In this document: piece after piece, positions 5,099-6,101 of the stretch
Layout of the letters: every line of letters begins with the position of its first letter
How positions within the stretch are numbered: the first letter of the stretch is position 1
Source: VRUE01 sp050258095
GTDB taxonomy: Bacteria; Actinomycetota; Thermoleophilia; Solirubrobacterales; 70-9
Assembly: GCA_050258095.1 (NCBI GenBank)
Contig: JBLMYD010000021.1
Span: 1 to 6,101, forward strand
Length of the DNA: 6,101 bases
Direction: 5' to 3'
The notes under the pieces: generated by a model
Told to the model about the DNA's origin: nothing
What the model saw: the letters and a program-made list of their open reading frames with translations, nothing else
Databases searched by the model: none
Program-made: the position numbers and the translations under genes

Positions 5099-6037
5099 GT
5101 GGCCGCCAACCGGCAGGTCGAGGTCGACGGACGTGAGCTGAAGCTCACCAACCTCGACAAGGTCCTCTACCCGCGAGCGGGCTTCAGCAAGGGCGAGGTG
5201 GTCGACTACTACGCCAAGGTCGCGCCCGTCATCGTCCCCCACCTCGCCGGTCGCGCCCTGACCCTGCGGCGCTTCCCCGAGGGGGTCGACGACACCGAGG
5301 CCGCCTTCTTCGAGAAGCGCTGTCCCAAGCACCGGCCCGACTGGGTGAAGACGGCGGCCGTGGTGGCGGGGCCGCGCGCCGGCGTCATCGACTTCTGCGT
5401 CTGCGAAGACCGCCCGACCCTGGTCTGGATGGCGCAGCTGGCGGCGATCGAGCTGCACCCCTCGCTCTCGCTGGCCGAGGCGCCCGACCGTCCCACCGTG
5501 CTCGCCTTCGACCTCGATCCCGGCCCGCCCGCCGACGTCCTCGACTGCTGCCGGGTGGCGCTGCGCCTGCGCGAGCTGTTCGGCCACTTCGGCGTCGAGT
5601 GCTTCCCGAAGACGTCGGGCTCGAAGGGCCTGCAGGTCTACGTGCCGCTCAACGACGAGGCGGTCGCCTACGAGGCGGACGGCGACGGCGACCAGGCGAC
5701 CAAACCCTTCGCCCGCGCGATCGCCCAGCTGCTCGAGAAGCAGACTCCCGACCTCGTCGTCTCGAAGATGAAGAAGGTCGAGCGCAAGGGCAAGGTCTTC
5801 GTCGACTGGTCCCAGAACCACCGCCGCAAGACGACGATCGCCGTCTACTCTCTGCGCGCCCGCGAACGGCCGACCGTCTCAACCCCGGTGACCTGGGAGG
5901 AGATCGAAACGGCCGTGGAGCGCAAAGACCCAAGCTCCCTAGTCTTCGAGGCCGGAGACGTCTTGAAGCGCATCGAGGAACAAGGCGACCTCTTCGCCCC
6001 CGTCCTCGAGTTGAAGCAACAGCTGCCCGAGCTGTAG
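5099..6037 (+). CDS. ligD: Stand-alone LigD-type NHEJ polymerase/primase domain (AEP family)
   Basis: Archaeo-eukaryotic primase-type polymerase that fills gaps or adds nucleotides at breaks held by Ku before ligation. The 312 residues match the polymerase domain of LigD from end to end: VEVDGRELKLTNLDKVLYP (8-26), LTLRRFPEGVD (55-65), FFEKRCPKHRPDWV (70-83), MAQLAAIELHP (111-121, His120), motif I DLDPG (138-142, metal ligands D138 and D140), motif II region KTSGSKGLQVYVPL (171-184) and motif III FVDW (234-237, D236). No ligase or 3'-phosphoesterase domain is attached. Motif II has Gln179 where LigD polymerases such as P. aeruginosa LigD have His. GTG at 5099 is forced because TAA (5096-5098) directly precedes it in frame, and the N-terminus length is normal. 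No clear Shine-Dalgarno is present, and the upstream palindrome arm covers that region. It probably belongs to an operon with ku. Confidence 0.94.
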   Translation: MAANRQVEVDGRELKLTNLDKVLYPRAGFSKGEVVDYYAKVAPVIVPHLAGRALTLRRFPEGVDDTEAAFFEKRCPKHRPDWVKTAAVVAGPRAGVIDFCVCEDRPTLVWMAQLAAIELHPSLSLAEAPDRPTVLAFDLDPGPPADVLDCCRVALRLRELFGHFGVECFPKTSGSKGLQVYVPLNDEAVAYEADGDGDQATKPFARAIAQLLEKQTPDLVVSKMKKVERKGKVFVDWSQNHRRKTTIAVYSLRARERPTVSTPVTWEEIETAVERKDPSSLVFEAGDVLKRIEEQGDLFAPVLELKQQLPEL

Positions 6038-6101
6038 CCAAGCCCGACGTGCCGGGAGGGCCGGGCGGGTCCGGTCCGTCGGACACTCAGCGCGAAGCGC
6101 G

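Noticed and set aside
4973..5821. Open frame (282 codons) on the minus strand opposite ligD
   Set aside because: It is compositionally biased (Val/Gly/Asp/Leu/Arg) and mirrors the ligD codon pattern, whereas the plus strand has all the LigD polymerase motifs.
6090..6100. GCGC-GAA-GCGC mini-hairpin at the right edge
   Set aside because: It contains the GCGAAGC core known to form a very stable DNA mini-hairpin, but 4-bp GC stems are common by chance here and the window ends at once.
1..6101. CRISPR array, tRNA/rRNA genes, insertion sequence or transposase gene
   Set aside because: No regularly spaced repeats, no tRNA or rRNA signatures and no transposase-like protein were seen on either strand.

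Overview
The window looks like chromosomal DNA from a high-GC (about 70% by eye) soil-type actinobacterium. The NHEJ genes, the GC-rich third codon positions, the GTG starts and the style of the intergenic palindromes would fit Thermoleophilia/Solirubrobacterales. That placement is a judgement from sequence style, not a database match.

Layout, left to right. On the minus strand: the first 264 codons of tryptophanyl-tRNA synthetase (trpS, C-terminus beyond the left edge); a 212-nt gap holding a large imperfect palindrome and a perfect 14-bp hairpin; a 14-TM DHA2-type MFS drug/proton antiporter; a 75-nt gap with two mutually exclusive hairpins; then fetB and fetA, which form a YbbM/YbbL-type ABC transporter and overlap by 4 nt. 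Transcription of this block runs right to left (fetA, fetB, MFS, trpS). On the plus strand, divergent from fetA across a 144-nt gap with an 18-bp inverted repeat: ku (bacterial Ku), a 114-nt nested palindrome, and a stand-alone LigD-type polymerase/primase domain gene. The last 64 nt hold no gene.

How the genes work together: Ku and the LigD polymerase are two parts of bacterial non-homologous end joining. The ATP-dependent ligase is not in this window and must be encoded elsewhere. FetAB-type transporters in E. coli are linked to iron export and peroxide resistance, so the divergent pairing with end joining could reflect oxidative DNA damage, but that is only an inference. The MFS pump and trpS are probably unrelated neighbours.

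The protein-coding content is ordinary. The unusual material is between the genes: four of the five spacers hold strong palindromes. The most striking is the ku-ligD spacer, whose 21-bp perfect arms join the ku stop codon region to the bases just before the ligD GTG start. The 7-mer ATTTGAG also recurs three times, each time in or beside an intergenic palindrome. In addition, the LigD polymerase carries Gln where the motif II His of the family is expected.
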